Assembly: GCA_007922305.1 (NCBI GenBank)
Contig: ML677364.1
Location: 13,657,572 to 13,721,571, forward strand
Length of the DNA stretch: 64,000 nucleotides
Reading direction: 5' to 3'
DNA from: Dermatemys mawii
Lineage: Eukaryota; Chordata; Testudines; Dermatemydidae
Shown here: in pieces, positions 33,739-46,159 of the stretch
Position numbering within the stretch: the stretch's first letter is position 1
Layout: every line of letters starts with the position of its first letter
Program-made: the position numbers and the translations under genes
Notes under the pieces: generated by a model
Seen by the model: only the letters and a program-made list of their open reading frames with translations
Database searches by the model: none
Told to the model about the DNA's origin: nothing

Positions 33739-36480
33739 CTATGTAGAAGTATTCTTAGGTGTCTTTTCAAAGTTAGGGCACCTACCAAGATTTCTTGCTT
33801 CATCGGTACATGTCACCCACCAGATGTGGGCGTCTTTATTATCAATTAAACTTTAAAATGCTTCCAAGGAGATTAAACTTAGTGCTTGCTTTTCCTGCCA
33901 TCCAGGAAATGACTCAGAATTCTGACAGTTAGTTATATCTCAGCCTGAACGTAAACTAAACAAAAGTAAATTTCAAAGCAATTCATCTTGGTTACTTCAT
34001 TAGACATGTTTTAATTACAAAAGGCCAGATGCTGACACCCTTACTCATGCTGAGTTTCGCCTTACTCCATAACTCATCCCATTGATTTTAGGTACTTTAA
34101 TTGTCAATCATTCCCATCTAACCCTCTAACCATTATTAACAGACCAATTTCTTAAAGGCAACATGACAGAAGTGAATTTTGAGGAGATATTTGAAGGGGA
34201 GGACAAAGGTCTTAAGTGTTAGTACCCAAAGGACTTTCCATATGTAAGAGGCAGCATACAAGAAATTTCTGTGAGAAGTTAACAAATGAGATGAGGTTAA
34301 TATCTCGGGTTCAGTGAAGGAGGACAGGGGATTGAGTATTGTGGGGAGAAGATTGGTGTGTCTTTCTTTTATAAAAATCAAATAGATGGCCACTTCAGCA
34401 GATTATATCATCTGGAAGTGTTCATTTCTCCCTAATTATGCATACATGTCCATAGTCCATTTGTCGGTCCACTACCTCTAATATCAATACTTTACCATAT
34501 AAATGGGCCTATAGTAGGCCATTCCTGTACAACATAAATGTATCTTGAAGCATATATGCACCACACAAGTGATTAAAACAATTGCTAGATATACAGAAGG
34601 TAACACTGATATCAAACAATATACCCCGTCAGAGTGGGTAGCAACTCTTTTGAATTCGAATTATTAAAAAGTGAGACTCTAATGACAATTATTTTATGCT
34701 CACCACTACCCATGCTTGGGCTCCTAAATAAATCTATAGTATTATCAGAATTCATTCCATGCTACAGATTTCTGCCTTCCACTTAACAAGAGTTTATTAA
34801 TAAAGAGTTGAATCCTACCTCTGAGGTATTGGGGGTGGGGAGTTTGAGGATCTGTCCTAAGGGAAGCACTGGGATAATTTCTAAAATTACCTTTCATGTT
34901 TCCCTGTTGTTTACACTCCACTGAACAATGGTTCTGTTCTATAGCCAATGGAGAGAGGAGGCAGGGCCATGACTCTTGCCCATTATGTCCCTTCCTATCT
35001 CTCTGATGTGCTATGCAAGACAAAGCATGTCCCCACACTGTTCTCAGTAACAATTTGTATGAATGAATAACTGTGAAGCTTGCACCACCCTGAACACCAC
35101 TAGATGTTGTCTTTCCACATGATTTTTGTGCCTGTCAATGTAGTAAAGAGAGAAAGCCTGGAGCACTGGACTTGGTGCAATAACTGAGGCCTGAATCAGA
35201 GGCTATTACCCAAAATCAGGCCATGCCATGAACCAAAGTCAGGACATGTGTTAATGCAGGTGCTTATAAATTTACTGTCCAGTATATGAACATGGCAAAG
35301 TTGCAGTTAGCATTCCTAAAACATAGATATTTATGTAAATACATTCCAGATGGGTAGTTCAGATACACCCCAATATAGTACAAGATGAGATGGTTTGACT
35401 GAATAGTGAATAGAGATATCAGAAACAAGATATGAGGGGAGGTTACAAAGAGATGTCATGAAACATGTAAAGTGGCATGAAAGTTGTTTGTTTTGGTCTA
35501 TAAATGTTGTGGTATCTTGCCTTAATCCTTTGTGTGATCAAGGGAGGCAGCAGAGAGTCCTGCAGCTGACTGACCTGCTCCTTGCTATGGGGCACTTACG
35601 TATCAATGCACAGTGCATTGAGGGTAATAAACCTGAGTGCCTGTGTCTCTGAACATGCCTGTGGTCTTTCTCTAGGTCGTAACACTGAGATTGGCTGAAT
35701 TAGCAGGCTGAGCTCTCTGTTAGGGCTGATAACATCGGAGCTCCAAGGACAAAAACACTGAGCAATTTTAACATCTTAGCAGCCATGACAGTGTTACTGA
35801 AGCAACAACATTCCACCCTTTTATAGACAAAACTCCTGATATCCAGTTCATGAGAAATGTTGGCACTTCAAAATGTGGCTTCATTTTAGAACAAAACAAC
35901 ATTCTTTTACATTTTGTATTGTTAGGCAAGAGTTAAAATCCAGTTAGCAGTGAGACAGAAACCTGTAACATAACTAAGAAGCAGGAACTTCGGAAGCCCA
36001 AGGACACTAACAACTGTAAACCCTTGATAAACTTATATAGTCAAATGTCCGCCCAGTAACTCGGCTCTTAGAACAGAACAAACCCTCCCTTCACAGTCCT
36101 CCGGATATCAGTAAATACTCACCCTCACCCCACCCCTTTGCCTTACGGTAGTCATAAATAATTGATGTAATCAAAACAGTTTAATGCATATGTTCTGTTC
36201 CTGTCACTGTCACGTTAAGTGCATTCTCTGTCTCTGAAACAATGTTTGTCTCTGTAACAACAAGATAAATGTAAATGAAGTGACAAAAGAAAGGTATATA
36301 ATTGGTCATTGTAACCCCACATCTTTGAAGCTGTTTACCAGTCTTCCAACTGCCACGAGTAAATCCTCCTTCAGTATTTGCCTGTGCGATCTGAATCTTG
36401 GGGAAAGAATCTTCTTGCTTAACACTATGAACAAGAAATTCTGAAAAAAAAAATATATATTTCAAAAACATTGACAGATG
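33739..36480. other. Long stretch without genes
   Basis: No supported gene. The 102-residue reverse frame 34745-35053 and the 96-residue reverse frame 36181-36471 show no recognisable domain or splice context. Confidence 0.5.
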
Positions 36481-37080
36481 GTGTTTGTAAAATGAAATTT
36501 GGTCCCCTGGATGGACAGTTGTTGAGTGATTTTTTTGTCAGCTTCATTGCTGCTATTTCCTGGCATCCTGGGAGCCAACTGGCCTGGAAGCACTGGGATT
36601 TCTGGCATCAGAGTTTAAGTCCTCAGGGCAGGCCATCACAGAAGCGCAGATCCTAGGAGACCATTCATTGAGGGCCCAGGATTTCCAGGCTTCCTGCTAT
36701 GGAGTCATGAGCCAAGCCCCAATCAGAGCAGGGGCTTTGAGGCTTCCTGCCTCAGAGCTGGGAGTCTGAAAGTCCTGAGAACCGAGGCTTCAGCCAGGTC
36801 TTGCAGGACTTCCAGTCTCCTACCTCCACTGCAGGGAGGCTGGATACCCTTGTATGGTGGGGCTGTCCTGGAGCCACAGATCCTACGTGCCTGGTGTCCT
36901 CATCCTTGGCAGAGACTGCATGGCAGCTCACCAGACAAGCTGACAGGGGTCTGCCAGAACCATGACTGCAATTTGGTGAAAGTTCATCAAAATGAAGCTG
37001 CTTGCATGAGAAAGTTTGGATTTGAAACTGTTTTGTCAGAAAATTTCCAACCAGCACTATTTGAGTCATATCAGCTGTGT
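36481..37080. repeat. Unclassified repeat-like tract with G/C-rich middle
   Basis: The middle (36540-36930) is G/C-rich with repeated CTTCCTGC, TTCCAGGC and TCCTGGGAG words; the 3' end carries 'TTTGTCAGAAAATTTCCAAC', a word type common in old reptile repeats. No coding signal is seen. The assignment as a transposable-element remnant is an inference. Confidence 0.35.
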
Positions 37081-37511
37081 GATAGATTCATATATTAATC
37101 AAATTTAAGACCACATGAGACCTGCAAAAGAGGAAATTTTGCACAGCTGTTGTTTAAACCATCACTTTTAATCATAGAGAATACATTTCAGTTTAGCATT
37201 TTAAATCCAGCTCTACTTATAAGTACCAAGTTCATTTTCTAAATTTAGAAAGAAAAAAATTGATACATTTAAATACACATCTCAGGTTTTTCACTATTCT
37301 GCTTTACCCTAAAGTATTGTGCACACTACAACAAACTGATTAATTTACACAGTTCTTTTCATGGACAGATCTCAAAAAACAAACCATGTTCAATCCAGAG
37401 CTATTATGAGCTTTCTCTACTGCTGATGCAGATAAAACTCCAAGGGTTAAATCTTGCTCTGATTGAAGTGGTAAAACTCCCACTGACTTCAACGAAGCCA
37501 GGATTTCATCC
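37081..37511. other. No recognisable feature
   Basis: AT-rich DNA. The segment near 37461-37497 has the dispersed ACTCCCACTGACTTCAACG motif. Confidence 0.45.
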
Positions 37512-38367
37512 CAAGTGGCTTCATTGGTTCTTTATCCTGAATAAATACTGATCAGATATAAGTACAACTTCAGGAACAGGCCCTATATATTACTTGTCAG
37601 TGAAATGCAGCCAGCTCTGAACCGAAAAGCGGCAGCCTTTGAAAAGCATACAGCCATTCTACAAAACAGCTCAGGCCAAAATACATAAATACATATATAT
37701 TACATATATACATAAACATATGTATTTATGTATTTTGGCNNNNNNNNNNNNNNNNNNNNNNNNNNNNNNNNNNNNNNNNNNNNNNNNNNNNNNNNNNNNN
37801 NNNNNNNNNNNNNNNNNNNNNNNNNNNNNNNNNNNNNNNNNNNNNNNNNNNNNNNNNNNNNNNNNNNNNNNNNNNNNNNNNNNNNNNNNNNNNNNNNNNN
37901 NNNNNNNNNNNNNNNNNNNNNNNNNNNNNNNNNNNNNNNNNNNNNNNNNNNNNNNNNNNNNNNNNNNNNNNNNNNNNNNNNNNNNNNNNNNNNNNNNNNN
38001 NNNNNNNNNNNNNNNNNNNNNNNNNNNNNNNNNNNNNNNNNNNNNNNNNNNNNNNNNNNNNNNNNNNNNNNNNNNNNNNNNNNNNNNNNNNNNNNNNNNN
38101 NNNNNNNNNNNNNNNNNNNNNNNNNNNNNNNNNNNNNNNGCCAAAATACATAAATACATATGTTTATGTATATATGTAATATATATGTATTTATGTATTT
38201 TGGCCTGAGCTGTTTTGTAGAATGGCTGTATGCTTTTCAAAGGCTGCCGCTTTTCGGTTCAGAGCTGGCTGCATTTCACTGACAAGTAATATATAGGGCC
38301 TGTTCCTGAAGTTGTACTTATATCTGATCAATATTTATTCAGGATAAAGAGCCAATGAAGTCACTTG
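37512..38367. repeat. Large inverted repeat flanking an assembly gap
   Basis: Bases 37512-37739 and 38140-38367 are reverse complements over 228 bp. I see three mismatches, all in the outer 45 bp; the inner part is identical. Each arm ends at the gap in its own 65-bp hairpin (22-bp perfect stem starting GCCAAAATACATAAATACAT, 21-nt loop; left copy 37675-37739). Either a real palindrome collapsed the assembly, or one contig end was duplicated in mirror image. The three outer mismatches argue somewhat for real divergence. Confidence 0.9.
37740..38139. other. Assembly gap of 400 N
   Basis: A run of 400 unknown bases; the round size suggests a placeholder. Open frames spanning it are artefacts. 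Confidence 0.98.
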
Positions 38368-38603
38368 AGAAGGATATATATATATATATCCTTTTCTTTA
38401 AAGGAATTTTATTGTAGCTATCTGTTTAGAATTTAACCAGGAGACTGGACTAAAGTCCCCACTCCTAGGGATATGAACATATACCAGTATATTCCAGGAC
38501 TGTATCAATGACATTTGAATAGCTCAGTTCACTACCATACCTAGCAAAGTAAAAACCTAAAATATTTGTGATTAGTCTTTACTATTCAGCTACCACCCTG
38601 TAG
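38368..38603. other. Short spacer with TA run
   Basis: A TATATA run lies near 38376-38389. No gene is seen. Confidence 0.6.
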
Positions 38604-38607
38604 CGAG

Positions 38608-39081
38608 GTGGTGTGGTGCCCAACCGCCCCACAGAGGGACGAGCTTCCCCAGAGACCAAAGTGGGCGGAGCTGGAGAAACCTGCGCCCACCCCCCAGAGG
38701 TCTGCACGCCGACCCGGAAGTATAAAGGCCAGGCCCCGGAGCTTACTTGTCAGGGAGCCACCAGAGGAGCCAGACGCTACTACTGGAGCTCCTGAACGGG
38801 AATCCTCCATGACCCAGCCTGAGCCCGGGAACTGGCCGAGCCTGCCCTGTGCCCACTACCCGGAGGAGGAGTGGCCGAGCCTACCCAGTCCACGCTACCC
38901 CGAGGAGCAGCCCAGCCTGCCCTGTGCCCGCTACCCAGAGGAGGACTGGCCGAGCCTACCCCAAGCCAGCTACCTGGAGGAAGAGCCATGCTCACTGCCG
39001 GCTGGATACCCCAAGGAGCTGCCACCTCTGCCCCCAGACAGCGATTTGGAGGAGCCCATGGAAGACACTGCGTCCAACTAG
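38608..39081 (+). CDS. Repeat-peptide ORF of unknown function
   Basis: I do not recognise this protein. The frame runs 157 residues from the ATG at 38608; a second ATG at 38811, about 85 bp after a TATA-like GTATAAAGG, would give 90 residues and sits more plausibly for a transcript. From 38833 it consists of about six imperfect 13-residue units of the form WPSLPxxxYPEEE (units start at 38833, 38872, 38911, 38947, 38986 and 39022). The last two units are degenerate, and it ends MEDTASN. The product would be acidic, proline-rich and probably disordered; no signal peptide, membrane segment or known domain is visible. All units keep the frame despite base changes and 36/39-bp length variation, which hints at selection but could be chance. 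It may belong to a retroelement rather than a host gene. Confidence 0.3.
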   Translation: MVWCPTAPQRDELPQRPKWAELEKPAPTPQRSARRPGSIKARPRSLLVREPPEEPDATTGAPERESSMTQPEPGNWPSLPCAHYPEEEWPSLPSPRYPEEQPSLPCARYPEEDWPSLPQASYLEEEPCSLPAGYPKELPPLPPDSDLEEPMEDTASN

Positions 39082-39300
39082 GTACCCTTTGAGGGGGAGT
39101 TAGAAAGTGGCCTGGGGAATGAGCCAGAACCCATGTCAGAGTGTTGCGGTCAGGATCCCCACTGACTGCAGCGTGTCTGTTACCGCTGCTAGGGCCCCGG
39201 GCTGGGACGCAGTGGAGTGGGTGGGCCTGCATCCCCCCGCCACCCTTAACCGTGGGTGGCAGTCTCCCCCTCAGCCTGACATCAGTGCGAGCTGTGTGAT

Positions 39301-39500
39301 GCTGCTCAGCCCCTGCTCGAGGGTCTGAGCCCTGACTTATATGGGTTTGTTGCCCCACCCCGCCTCAGGGCCTGGGCCTTTCAAACTGTTGCTGCTCAGC
39401 CCCTGCTTGAGGGTCTGAGCCTTGACTTTGTATGTGTCTGTTGCCCCGCCCTGCCTCAGAGCCGGGGTGTACTGAACTGCTACTGCTCAGGCCAGTCTGA
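39301..39500 (+). repeat. 90-bp tandem repeat, about 2.3 copies
   Basis: Units start at 39301 and 39391 with GCTGCTCAGCCCCTGCT and share GAGGGTCTGAGCC, TTGACTT, TGTTGCCCC and CCTCAG blocks at constant spacing; a partial third unit starts near 39481. The array lies between the repeat-peptide ORF and the second copy of the GCGAGGTGGTG word, and resembles promoter-type tandem arrays of retroelements. Confidence 0.75.
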
Positions 39501-39584
39501 GCACTTGAGCTCCCGGCCGGCTATTCCCCAACCCAGCGGAGGGAAGAAGGCGAGGTGGTGTGGTGCCCCCGCAGAGGGACGAGT

Positions 39585-42500
39585 CCCAGTGCCGTCCATC
39601 TACACACCCCTTTTCAGGAGTGCTGTCAACCTTCCTCTTCTTGGCCCTGGCAACACTGAAGCTGCTGCTTTCCAGGCCCTCCTTTTTTCTTGGTTTCCAG
39701 GAGAGAGGAGAGAATTTCCAAAACCCATGGTAACCCCAGAGCTCTGAAGTGAGGGTGTGGGAGATCCCCAATATTACCCAGATCCATGGAGAAGCCAGCA
39801 TAAGAATTATCCAGTGAGCTATATTACTGTGATCCATACCCTTATCCACCTCTCCACTGGCCTATCTTCCTTCAATATAGTCCCCACCTTTTCTTGTCTT
39901 CTGGAGATAGACCCAGTGGCCATCTACTCATTTCCCTCTATGAACTTACGAGGAACCCAGCTGACCCAGTTGACTATCTATTTCCATCCTGCCTTTTCAA
40001 TCTACTTATTCTGTCTTCAATCCACCTGGTACGTATCATTGGGGATCTCATGGCAAGTCACTGGAAACTTATTGCTGGGTCCCATTACTACTGTTGAGAC
40101 ATCCCAGAATGACTGGAATTTGGGGAAACCTAATTTTCACTCACAACTTTCCAACAATGGAGTGAAGGGGCAGGAAGGTCTACAGACTAAAAAAATACAT
40201 ATCTTTAGCAATGCATCTATGAGGACAGTATTGTCACAAAAAATAGCCATGTTGTTCAATGCACTTCTTAGCATATGCACAACATGTTTCAGCTTGCACG
40301 TGACCAGGATTCATCACCAGCTTTGGTCTGCTGGTTGGATCATTAGCTTCCCCAGTCCAGCCTGGATACTGATGGGGAATGCGATGTGATCCATGTCCCC
40401 CACTTAATGCACTATTGAAGGCATTCATATATTACAGGGATGAGGGAAGTACAAGAGCCTATATAGATGAGTATTTTGCAGTAACTTATAATTTACTTTG
40501 AAATGACAGTGTGAATACAATTTGAGACAAATAATCCATATGTGATAGAAGCTGCAAGAGAAAAGCTCTTTTATATAAAAAAAAGATAGTAGAAAGACTA
40601 TTTTTGTTTTATTGAATATGGCAGCATTTAAACCTCTATTGTGAACAATGTGCACCACCTAAACATAGCTACAGATATTACCCCAGTGAATACATGAGGT
40701 TGACCCACTCTGAGTTCCTCGTAAGCGGGAAGAAACTACCAGCTTCTGTGCTACACAGCTTGCTCTTTTTCTTTGTATTATTTCCCCTGCATATCTGGGA
40801 ATGAATGATTCTTGTCAACATCGTGGGAATATGGTTATAGCATCAATAGTTCTGTGTTCTGTATCAAAGGCACCTGGAATATCAGTATACAGTATGCCTT
40901 GTGAGTTCTAACAAAGAGTGCATGAATCATTAAGTGTATGCAGTCAGTAGTTCACAAAACAGAGAACGAGCTATAAAATTCACATAATACTTGCATCTTT
41001 TTTTAATTGAAATTGAATTGTTTTGGTACATTTATTAAAAGTAAAAAAAAAAAAATTAACACAGCAGCAACCTAAAAGCAAGCAAAGAATGACCTCAACA
41101 ACCATATCTGAGAATAGTGTCTATGAATTGTTTTAAACAATAATGAGTGACAAACTGGCTTATGCCTAAATTGTTTCCAATGGCTATTTGAACAGATCCT
41201 GTTGCTAGAAAGCCAATGACATATGTTATTTTTTTAATCACTACAGGAAAAGCCTGGTTCCTCTGTGTGTTGCTCCATAAATCCCCTTTAAGCTTCCAGC
41301 AGGGCTCTAATAAGGTTTATAAAATCTTTATCTTTGAAAAGTTGACTCCTCTGTAAGATTCAGAAATAAATGCTTACGTCTCTACATTTTTACAGGAGGA
41401 TAATGTCTTCTGACTGTTCTCTTTGGCCCCTCTCTGTATAGCAGTACTGACTCTGTTTTTTATGACAGACTCACATGGCTTACTGATGATTTTCACCATA
41501 TAACAACCCTATGTAGGGAGGTAACCTCACAAGCTACCAACAATTATCCCCAAACCCTGGAGCTTGCAGTGGTTTGATAACTCTAAAGTAAATCCCTGAA
41601 AGTGACAGGCAGAGGTGGAACTATTATAAGGTAAAGAATATTTAACTTTTTAGAAAATAGAAAAACAGCTCTAGCAAAATGTAGTTTTCATTATAGGATG
41701 AATACGCTCCCCAGTATCTGGACTGGGCACTGGAGACATCTGTAGGAGCAAAAAAGAAAGAATCATCCACCAAAGGATGGATAGCAGAGTTGCTCTGTGG
41801 AGGCTCTGGTGGGGGTGGCAGGACCATCTGGTCCTGCCTCTGCTTGTCCTAACCCCAGTCTGGACCACCTTCGAACATTCCCTGTATGCTAACGCACAGG
41901 GAACTCCTCAGAACTGGGCTTCACATTGTGCAATGGATGCATTACCACTCACATCCCACTCCGCAAATCTCGCTGCCTCTTGTACAGTGGAACCACTCTA
42001 GTTCTACTGCCAGGAGACCCTCTGACCTGGAAAGGTGGAGGCAGCTGTTATCTCTAAAAACTCTACTTACTTTGCCATGTTCATCCATAGCACATTTTGT
42101 GTGATGTCAGCAGACCCAGGCTCTCGGTTTGCTTTAGTTAATTTTGAATAGCTGTTAAAAATATGGACATGGAAAATGTTTTATGTTATTCAGAAGCCTC
42201 TCTAACATACACCTCAGGGGATTAGGAGATGTTACTGGGGGCAGGAGGGAAGTAGCTAATAATAGTGGACTAATCTTTCCTTCTCTTTCTTTTTGCCTAT
42301 CTTGCAAATACATATGTGTGTCTCTGCTGATTCAAGACATATAATACAAATAGTCAAGTCAAGTAAAGGACCAAACCACTTCACAGAGTTTTTATAAAAT
42401 ATTCCAACACAGAGTGCCAGGGCCGAATGTAATCTACCTTTCTGAACAACAATGTTCTTGTTCCAATAGTCTTATCAGCATGAGCTGGCTGTTTTTCTTT

Positions 42501-45500
42501 TACCATCTGCAGTATATTCAGCCACACTGCAAGAAAAACACAAATCACCCACTGAGCTCATTTTTCTTTGTATCTTCTGCTTACTTAGGGGGTACATAAT
42601 GTATCACCAGGTAGCATAATAAAGGGTCTGCACTTGGTAGTTGTGTTGAATTTTGCCCTCTATTTTGCACAATGGGCACTGTTTCCAAGATATGGTTGTA
42701 AGGCTAATTTTGAACAAGAGCAGTAAAGCCACCAACATTCTAAGTAAGTAAATTGCCAAAAAGTGACAGGTGCACATGGCATAAGCAAGCGAAAATGTTC
42801 TTGTGCTGAATGTGATGGCCATTTTTGTCCATAATGCACTCCTCCTGGAATGTGTTCGTATGGTCTGGATTTATTTTTTGGAAATTGGAAACGCTTGAAT
42901 TGTGAACAGCTGACCATAGAGTAAATTACACACCATGCTGTATAATTTAGTGTTGATAAATCTCGTGAGGAAATGATGAAATTATCCTGCTACAAATGAC
43001 ACATTCTAGAATTGTGATAAAACTCAGTGAAGAAAAGAAAAAGATAACATATGCCTGAATCCTGCAATTAAGTCTGCACAAATGGGCCCCTTGGCCTTGT
43101 TGGAACATCATCATGTTCTGTGTGGGTTCTGGGATCCACCAATATGGACCTCTTTGTTGAACCAGGACTCTATCCTACTCCTCTTAAAAAGAAATACTGA
43201 TTTATTTTGAAGTATTTGTAACAATACCATTATAACATAATGAAAAATTGTAGTGGTTGCTCACAGCGGGAGCACAGCACTGACCAAAGCAATATCAATC
43301 AGGGCAAATAGCAAGATTTCTGGTTAGGCTTCCATGAGGCACAATCTTTCGCGGGTGTTTAACTTCATATCCATGAGTAGCACCAGCCCCTAAACATTGT
43401 TTGTGTCTATAGAGTTGAGACCCCATTCTTACATAGAAGAAAATGTTTGTGCTTGAAATCTGGGTCTATGAGTTCAGCATTCACAGATGGCTCTTGGCTA
43501 CACAGAGAGTGAATATGGTGAATCCTGTTTATAGAATAAAGGCATTAGCTTTTTCTTGCCCTGTATCACTAGAAATTAAAGGTTCTGGGTTTATACAGTA
43601 CTATAGGTAGGGAAATTGCAGGAAATCAGATGACGTGGGATTGTTCATAATATCTCCATTTCAGAATGCTCAATTATATCTGATGACTGGCAGTGCAGTA
43701 ATTCACTGTAGCTTCAGGAGCATTGGGATGTTATGTGATTCAGGGCTCGTGCCTCATAATGGACCTGAGCCGAAGCTCATTAAAGTCAATGGGAGCTTTC
43801 AATTGACTCCAGTGGGCTTTGGTTCATGCCCAATGTCTCATAGACCTTCCCAGTACACAAAGGAAGTGGACCGTTGCCGGACCTCATGGTCTCCTCCTTG
43901 TGGGTAAGCACAAGCAGGAAGGGGGCCCTGGAATGAGGACATCGACATGTGCTCTGTAACAACAAAATGTATGTTTATTACTGTAAGAGGGTGCAGAAGA
44001 TGCTCTTCTCCTGCTCCTGCTGCCGCTCACTTCACCTATCCCCAGGCAGGAAGCACCCCTCCCTTGACCTTGACCTTAGGATTACTTCACGGGTCAGAAG
44101 TCCTTCCCCTCTGGGAAGAGACACACTCTCTAGGGCTTGTCTGTAGACAAACTATGTTACTGTACTCACATCCACACCCCTTCAAGGGATGCAACCTGAA
44201 CTCATCTGTGTCCCTAGAAAGCTCCGCTGGATGCTGCAGGGAGGATGGGCAAGTAGAACCTTACTCTTGTTCCATCTCTCCTCACACTCCTTAGGAGTAG
44301 CTAGCAGCAGCAATAGCCTAGGAGGCAACAATCCCTGCATTCAGACAATAAGGGACTTGGACTGTGCCTGGTCACTGTGAGATTAGACCATAATGAGGAG
44401 GCCTCTCGCACACACTTGTAGTGCAGACACAATCTGGCCCTATACCCTAAGCTGCAGTTTAAAGCACTGAACCATTATAAAACATAAACTACTGGCTAAC
44501 AGTAATGGTGTCCCTTGTAGTTGCCAGGATCAGTCTGTGAACCGAGGCAACACTGGGCATATGTTGTCTTGACAGCCATTGGCAGGGCTTGCTTACGTAT
44601 GCTGTACTGACAAAATACCTATTTAATTGCTTCAGAAGGATTGCTGTTTTCATCATGTAAAATAAATGAGTCTCTATAAAGTTTAAGATTGTTTATTCCT
44701 GGCTAAAAAACATCTAATATCCTCTTCTTATCTTTCTAATCCTTAACACCCTATTCTTCTCCATATGAGAGCTAACACAATTTAGTTATAAACACTCTCA
44801 TGATTATTTGAAGGGTATTTATTATACCTTTATGCATTTGTGAGTTGCACAGACTAAAGTGACTGGAGTTGGGCTTTTCACATATCATTTCAAATTCATT
44901 TCACATGTAATTCATTATAGTTGAACAAAAATGTACAAAACCATTCATTTATTTGGATTTCTACAGTACATATAGAGAGAAATTTGTTGTTATCTTTTTT
45001 AGCTGTCTTTGCCACATATTAAAAACAGAAATATTTATGCAGACAAAAATAAACCCAGGAGCTTCCCCAAAGACAGGAAAAAAAACCCATTCCATCCTCA
45101 AAACCAAAGACACCAAAAAAGCCCTCACCCCTCTCTGCAAACCTCTTAGAAAAGGGATGATCTTTAGGAATGTGCTCAAGTGTCACTGTGTTTGTTCCAA
45201 ATCCAATTAAAGCCAATGCGAGCCTCTCTATTAACTTCAGTGGGCTCTGGATCAGACGCATGGTGCACATGGTTTTGGTGATCTGTGCTAAATGTTTGAA
45301 AGAAATGATACAACACATTAAAATGAGATACTGCAAATGTGCCTTTGTGCTCTGCTAAAAATAGTTGCTAGCTAATCTTTAAGAGAGAGCTTATAAAGGT
45401 TATTGAATAACTGGAGTCATAGCTGTCCAGATGCCATAATGAGATTTATGTAAAATGTTCCATGGGCAGGAGTTATAATTGCTTTTTTTGTTGTTGTCAC

Positions 45501-46159
45501 AGAAGAGAGATTTCCACTTTTCAATTTCCAGCATTGTGATCTTTAGTTAACAGTCAGAGATTAAAGTTTAACTCCAGGGTGTTACTGCCTATATACCATT
45601 GTATATAAAAAATCTGCGTGCACATCTGGTGACAAAGTCAACAAGCCACAGTCTGTTGTCAAATGATACAAATGCTCACATGATTTGCAATATGAAACAT
45701 GATGAATTATGTGCACTGGGTACTTCTCCTTTATAAACTTAAAAAGATAGCTCCATTTCTCTGAAATATAAAGTTCACTTTTGAAAAAAATCCATCTGAA
45801 AGATTCCTATCTTTCATGAATATTCTCGACAGCTGTTTGTGGAGAATTACCTAGCTATGCTGAGCTGGCAGTGAGAACATCTGCAGCACGAAAAGAAAAA
45901 TTAGCACAGTCATAATATTTTTTTTACCAGCTGTGTGGCTCATTAGAGTAGTTGGAAAATCCTTGTGAAGAGATTATCTATAGACTGTCTGGATAGACTT
46001 CAGTTTAGCTCCTCTGGCATGTTCTCACTAACCTCTTGTTTATCATGGAGAGGTTTCAGATTCACTTCAGTCTTGATAGTCCCTTAGGCACAGAGGAACT
46101 TAAATGTGTAAATATGTTGCTTCAAACAATGTTTTAAGCAGGTTGCCGCAGGGCAGAGG
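39585..46159. other. Long stretch without supported genes
   Basis: About 6.6 kb. The longest open frame outside the provirus (39757-40389, 210 codons) lies here but has no domain, and its 3' end reads through a dispersed repeat also seen near 975. CAATGGGAGC-type motifs occur near 43777-43820 and 45205-45245. A poly-A run sits at 41044-41055. Other frames at 43635-44380 and 44953-45358 are not convincing. I see no splice-framed exon. Confidence 0.45.

Larger units (their letters stand above)
38604..39584 (+). repeat. GC-rich island with internal tandem repeats
   Basis: About 980 bp of G/C-rich DNA in AT-rich surroundings. The word GCGAGGTGGTGTGGTGCC opens it (38603-38620) and recurs at its end (39550-39567), in both places followed by GCAGAGGGACGAG or ACAGAGGGACGAG. 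A TATA-like GTATAAAGG lies near 38728. Two tandem arrays occur: 39-bp coding units at 38833-39057 and about 2.5 copies of a 90-bp unit (GCTGCTCAGCCCCTGCT...) from 39301. The repeated flanking word suggests a mobile or duplicated unit, perhaps retroelement 5' sequence. I do not recognise the family. Confidence 0.5.

Noticed and set aside
37639..38240. Open frames of 141 and 189 codons on both strands
   Set aside because: They run through 400 unknown bases and exist on both strands because the flanks are mirrored.
38780..39358. 192-codon reverse frame over the GC island
   Set aside because: Antisense shadow of the in-frame 39-bp repeats; repeats of 3n length keep all frames open.
39757..40389. 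210-codon forward frame, the longest outside the provirus
   Set aside because: No domain, no promoter or splice context, and the 3' third translates a dispersed repeat also present near 975.
43947..44380. Overlapping forward frames, Ser/His-rich
   Set aside because: No domain, no conserved exon signals, mixed composition like neighbouring noncoding DNA.
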